A stretch of DNA of 64,000 nt from Oligoflexia bacterium (GTDB lineage Bacteria > Bdellovibrionota > Bdellovibrionia > JABDDW01): the NCBI GenBank assembly GCA_020847095.1, contig JADLCR010000072.1:37586-101585 (forward strand), written 5' to 3'. Below are positions 60,942 through 64,000 of this stretch, in pieces; the stretch's first letter is position 1, and each line of letters begins with the position of its first letter. The position numbers and the translations under genes are program-made. Under the pieces are notes generated by a model that worked only from the letters and a program-made list of their open reading frames with translations, did not search any database and was not told the origin of the DNA.

Positions 60942-61337
60942 CTATCGACTACTCCCGATTTGGCAATCAAAAGTAAAACTCTCTTCTTCAGGGCCTACTC
61001 GTACAGAGTAGTTTAGTGTTAACCCATTTCGAGGACCGCGGGTTTCGCCCTTAATGGCCAACTGTCCCGCCGAACCCAGTCCTTCAATTTCAAAGTTGAT
61101 TACCCCTGAAAAGGCCACACAACCCGGACATCGCATTCGGCTAAACTCGACATCTTCTAACTCGGCCGCTTCAACATCGCCTACGTCTCCCTGCCAAACT
61201 CTCTCATCTGTAGAGTTAATAAAGATCATCGCTCCGGGCTTCTGGCAGGTAATGTCCGCCCCATCAATGGTCGTCAATTTGGCATTAGCTATTGAAGAGA
61301 ACACCATGACTAAAATGATATTAAGAAAAACTTTCAT
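60942..61337 (-). CDS. Small secreted protein of unknown function
   Basis: Signal peptide after trimming to MKVFLNIILVMVFSSIANA; paired cysteines. Confidence 0.6.
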   Translation of the reverse strand: MKVFLNIILVMVFSSIANAKLTTIDGADITCQKPGAMIFINSTDERVWQGDVGDVEAAELEDVEFSRMRCPGCVAFSGVINFEIEGLGSAGQLAIKGETRGPRNGLTLNYSVRVGPEEESFTFDCQIGSSR

Positions 61338-61453
61338 TAAATCCCCCTTACATAAATCCTGACTCAAAATGGAGTCACCCCACTTCAATTACAATTGACG
61401 TGCCACTGACCAGCTAATTTGCAAGGACCGCCGTATCAAAGTAGTGTTTAATA

Positions 61454-61963
61454 ATGGTCGTGATGACTTCAAACCGACTCAAAATTACTAAAGTTCAACT
61501 GGCTGATGCGAATTTCATTTTGGAGCTTTATAATGATCCGGATTTTATTCGGTTTATCGGAGATCGGGGCTTACGAACTCTCAGCGATGCGGAAAATTTC
61601 ATTACAAAGGCAATGACCCAGTTTAATCATGAATCGGGCAACGGTTTGTTTGTCGTATCCGAGAAGAACAATCGGCACCCCCTAGGAATTTGCTCCTACC
61701 TAAAACGAGATTTTCTCGATTTCCCAGATATTGGATTTGCCTTCCTTCCGCAAAGCCGCCAGCAAGGCTATGCCCTTGAAGCCACAACTACATTGCTGAA
61801 ATGGATCAAAAACAGCTTTAGCCCTCCGGTTCTTTTAGGGATTGCGCACCCAGAAAATACCGCTTCACATCGGCTTCTCAAAAAATTAGGCTTTGTTTTT
61901 GAGAAAGCCATTCAAACGCCAGGAAGTGCGAGTGAGAGCTGGATTTTCAAAGCAAATTATTAG
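61454..61963 (+). CDS. GNAT-family N-acetyltransferase (RimJ/RimL-like)
   Basis: LELYNDPDFIRFIGDRGLRTLSDAENFI, PDIGFAFLPQSRQQGYALEA, ENTASHRLLKKLGF. Confidence 0.88.
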   Translation: MVVMTSNRLKITKVQLADANFILELYNDPDFIRFIGDRGLRTLSDAENFITKAMTQFNHESGNGLFVVSEKNNRHPLGICSYLKRDFLDFPDIGFAFLPQSRQQGYALEATTTLLKWIKNSFSPPVLLGIAHPENTASHRLLKKLGFVFEKAIQTPGSASESWIFKANY

Positions 61964-61981
61964 CCAAGGCGCTAAGCCCGA

Positions 61982-62518
61982 TTACACGACGATGTCGTAA
62001 GTCCAAAATACAAACTCAATAGCCTCAATCCGCTTTTTAAGACTTTCGTTATCGGTAGAAGGATTCAGCTGGTTTCGGAGGTCGTAATGACGCTTCTTTA
62101 ACATCTCAAGAAATAGGCCGTAGTTCTCCTCGATACGCAATTGCTCAATAGTCTCTTGAACGGTCTCGGCATCCTCACGCTTACGTCTTGATTTCTTTTC
62201 TGCAACCCCCTTGAACAGATCCATAATAACAGTATCTTTCATCAACTCTTTCTTATCGAGAGGAACATTGAAAAGCATGGACTCTACCAACTCTTCCGCC
62301 ATCTCTTGGTGTCGGCGCCGATATTCTGGATCTGCCGCAATTGAATCCAAGGTTTCAAAATCAGGTTGTCTCCAACTACCCGGTTTGAGAGCTGAAAGGA
62401 GACCGAGAACCACTGAACAGGTTTTTTGGTAGAAACGTCTGGGCAATGAGGGCTTTGAATCCTCGGAGGCAAATGCAAAGTTGGAGAGAAGGACAAATGT
62501 CACAATTAAGAATTTCAT
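61982..62518 (-). CDS. Secreted hypothetical protein
   Basis: Signal peptide MKFLIVTFVLLSNFAFA. Confidence 0.6.
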   Translation of the reverse strand: MKFLIVTFVLLSNFAFASEDSKPSLPRRFYQKTCSVVLGLLSALKPGSWRQPDFETLDSIAADPEYRRRHQEMAEELVESMLFNVPLDKKELMKDTVIMDLFKGVAEKKSRRKREDAETVQETIEQLRIEENYGLFLEMLKKRHYDLRNQLNPSTDNESLKKRIEAIEFVFWTYDIVV

Positions 62519-62732
62519 TAACGCCTCTCAAGTATTAGAGATCGTTATTATTATGCAATTTATGCCAGCTAAGAACTCGCATTGCGGCTCGATGGACTGT
62601 CGAACCTCTTAACAGTGACAATTAAAGGAATAGCTTTAGGCCCTGGTGAGGCAATCAACGCTGGGGTCGATGTGGTCAGCTTGCTGTTTCGGTTTCAGTA
62701 AGGTCTTTCAGTTTAGAACGAGTCCGAAAAAA

Positions 62733-62784
62733 TCCGGAAGGCAAGCTTTTGTTGTCAAAAAGCAGATGTAACTTGCCTTTCGGA
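62733..62784. repeat. Inverted repeat, 13-bp arms (12/13), with nested hairpin
   Basis: TCCGGAAGGCAAG ... CTTGCCTTTCGGA; nested GCTTTTG-TTGT-CAAAA(A)GC. Confidence 0.6.
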
Positions 62785-62878
62785 ACTCTAGAGACCACAG
62801 GTCAGCTCAAAAATAAGTGAATTCCGTTTGGCGTTTTCCGTGAAGAACCGATAGTCCGTTTTGCCGATCCGATTCCCC

Positions 62879-62931
62879 TTTTTGAATTTTTGTCGCCCCT
62901 TTTCAGTGAGCGACGAAAAATTCAAAAAAGG
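62879..62931 (+). promoter_or_regulatory. Long hairpin running into the Shine-Dalgarno of the S23-like gene
   Basis: TTTTTGAATTTTTGTCGC ... GCGACGAAAAATTCAAAAAA: 18 bp with one bulge, immediately before GGAG. Confidence 0.65.
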
Positions 62932-62940
62932 AGAACTTAA

Positions 62941-63240
62941 ATGCTAAAATCGTTCAGAACATATCAGTTATCTCTTCAGTTTTACCAAGCTTGCTCGAAA
63001 CTTAAGCTGCCAAAACATCTCAAAGATCAAGTACTCAGGGCTTCGAGTTCTATTACTTTGAATGTAGCCGAAGGGTCAGCAAAGCCTACTAAACGAGATC
63101 AAATGAAGTTTTACTTTATTTCTTTTGGAAGCCTCAGAGAATGTCAGGCTGTCCTCAGCCTTTCAGGCCAAACCAATCCTGAACTCTTAGACCTCGCTGA
63201 CCATATCGGCGCCTGTCTTTTTCGCCTAACTAGGAGCTAA
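62941..63240 (+). CDS. Four-helix-bundle protein (S23 / 23S rRNA-intervening-sequence family)
   Basis: LPKHLKDQVLRASSSITLNVAEGSAKPTKRDQMKFYFISFGSLRECQAVL. Confidence 0.9.
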   Translation: MLKSFRTYQLSLQFYQACSKLKLPKHLKDQVLRASSSITLNVAEGSAKPTKRDQMKFYFISFGSLRECQAVLSLSGQTNPELLDLADHIGACLFRLTRS

Positions 63241-63323
63241 AACCATTAGGCAAAGTATCAAAAAAGTTTAACAGTTGACTTAAGTTTTTCATCTACCAAT
63301 AATTAAACATCATAAGGAGATTA

Positions 63324-63713
63324 ATGAAATTCATCACTGCTTTTATATGTATGTTGTCTATACCCGTTCTAGGCTCACAGAAAGCTTATGACTTGAGCCT
63401 CGCTCTGTATTTAAATGGAGAGCAAATTACTTCTCCACATCTTATTTTAAAAGAAGGGCAAACAGCTTTTTTATCGATTAAAGACAATAAAACAAAGGAT
63501 GAGACTTTTTTACAAGTTTCTGCGCAAGAAAAAGATAAGGGCATTTTTGTAATGTCTAAAATCGGCAAGATGAAACATGGAAAAATGGAAATTATCTCAG
63601 AACCACAAATCGTAGCTCTCGAGAATGAAAAAGCAGAAATCGAAACAAGCGAGACAAATCCAAAAAGGCAATCAGTTCGACTTTCTGTATTAGTGAGGAA
63701 GACCTCGTTTTAA
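63324..63713 (+). CDS. Small secreted protein of unknown function
   Basis: SD AAGGAG, signal peptide MKFITAFICMLSIPVLGS. Confidence 0.65.
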   Translation: MKFITAFICMLSIPVLGSQKAYDLSLALYLNGEQITSPHLILKEGQTAFLSIKDNKTKDETFLQVSAQEKDKGIFVMSKIGKMKHGKMEIISEPQIVALENEKAEIETSETNPKRQSVRLSVLVRKTSF

Positions 63714-64000
63714 AAACATACGCTAATAATTCAAAAGCCGTCTTGAATCACAGTAGCTTTCTGATTGGAAACTTTCTCCTCAAGCGGGACGACTAATTGC
63801 CGGCCCCTTGTGCCCGATGCCAGTCAAATGGTTTGACCTCTTTGAATTAGCATCTACCTTGAGACAAGAAAGTATTTGAAATCAAGGCAGCCAAGGCAAT
63901 CTTGGGAAGAAGGCAACAAGTTCAAGGCATCTCGATTCAAAGATTCAAGTAGCTCCTTTCTTGATTTTTCGGTGCTCCTCCTTCGGTGAGAGCACACGAA

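Noticed and set aside
63972-63995. GTGCTC...GAGCAC hairpin at right edge
   Set aside because: Six-bp stem at the window edge; context is missing.
1-64000. CRISPR arrays, tRNA/rRNA genes, transposases, prophage or canonical defence operons
   Set aside because: Looked for and not seen; intergenic space is small and no signature genes are present.

Overview
The window is dense, mostly housekeeping and cell-envelope DNA, probably from a Bdellovibrio-like (Bdellovibrionota) predatory bacterium. That lineage is inferred from gene content, not from an rRNA gene. Its backbone is a complete, colinear dcw cluster on the minus strand (mraZ-rsmH-ftsL-ftsI-murE-murF-mraY-murD-ftsW-murG-murC-murB-ddl-ftsQ-ftsA-ftsZ, about 14.3-32.4 kb) followed by an lpxH-like gene. 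Around it lie coaE, a PEGA-domain Ser/Thr kinase, an acyl-CoA synthetase, a giant-lipoprotein operon, nadK, recN, and an S1/P1-like nuclease with tdk, upp, plsC, rnj and udk. Further on is a long TPR/outer-membrane/peptidoglycan-hydrolase operon that resembles the myxobacterial Glt module in gene order. The rest includes an LspA-HAMP fusion, a DEDDh exonuclease with a WYL-like C-terminus, fabI, two tandem HExxH proteins, a nitronate-monooxygenase-like gene and an S23/four-helix-bundle gene with a structured leader. The clearest regulatory signal is a triple 10-bp-periodic AAGTGG array overlapping the predicted mraZ promoter, a good match to known MraZ operators. I saw no rRNA, tRNA, CRISPR array, transposase or phage gene. 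Nothing was run computationally; all family calls are by reading motifs.
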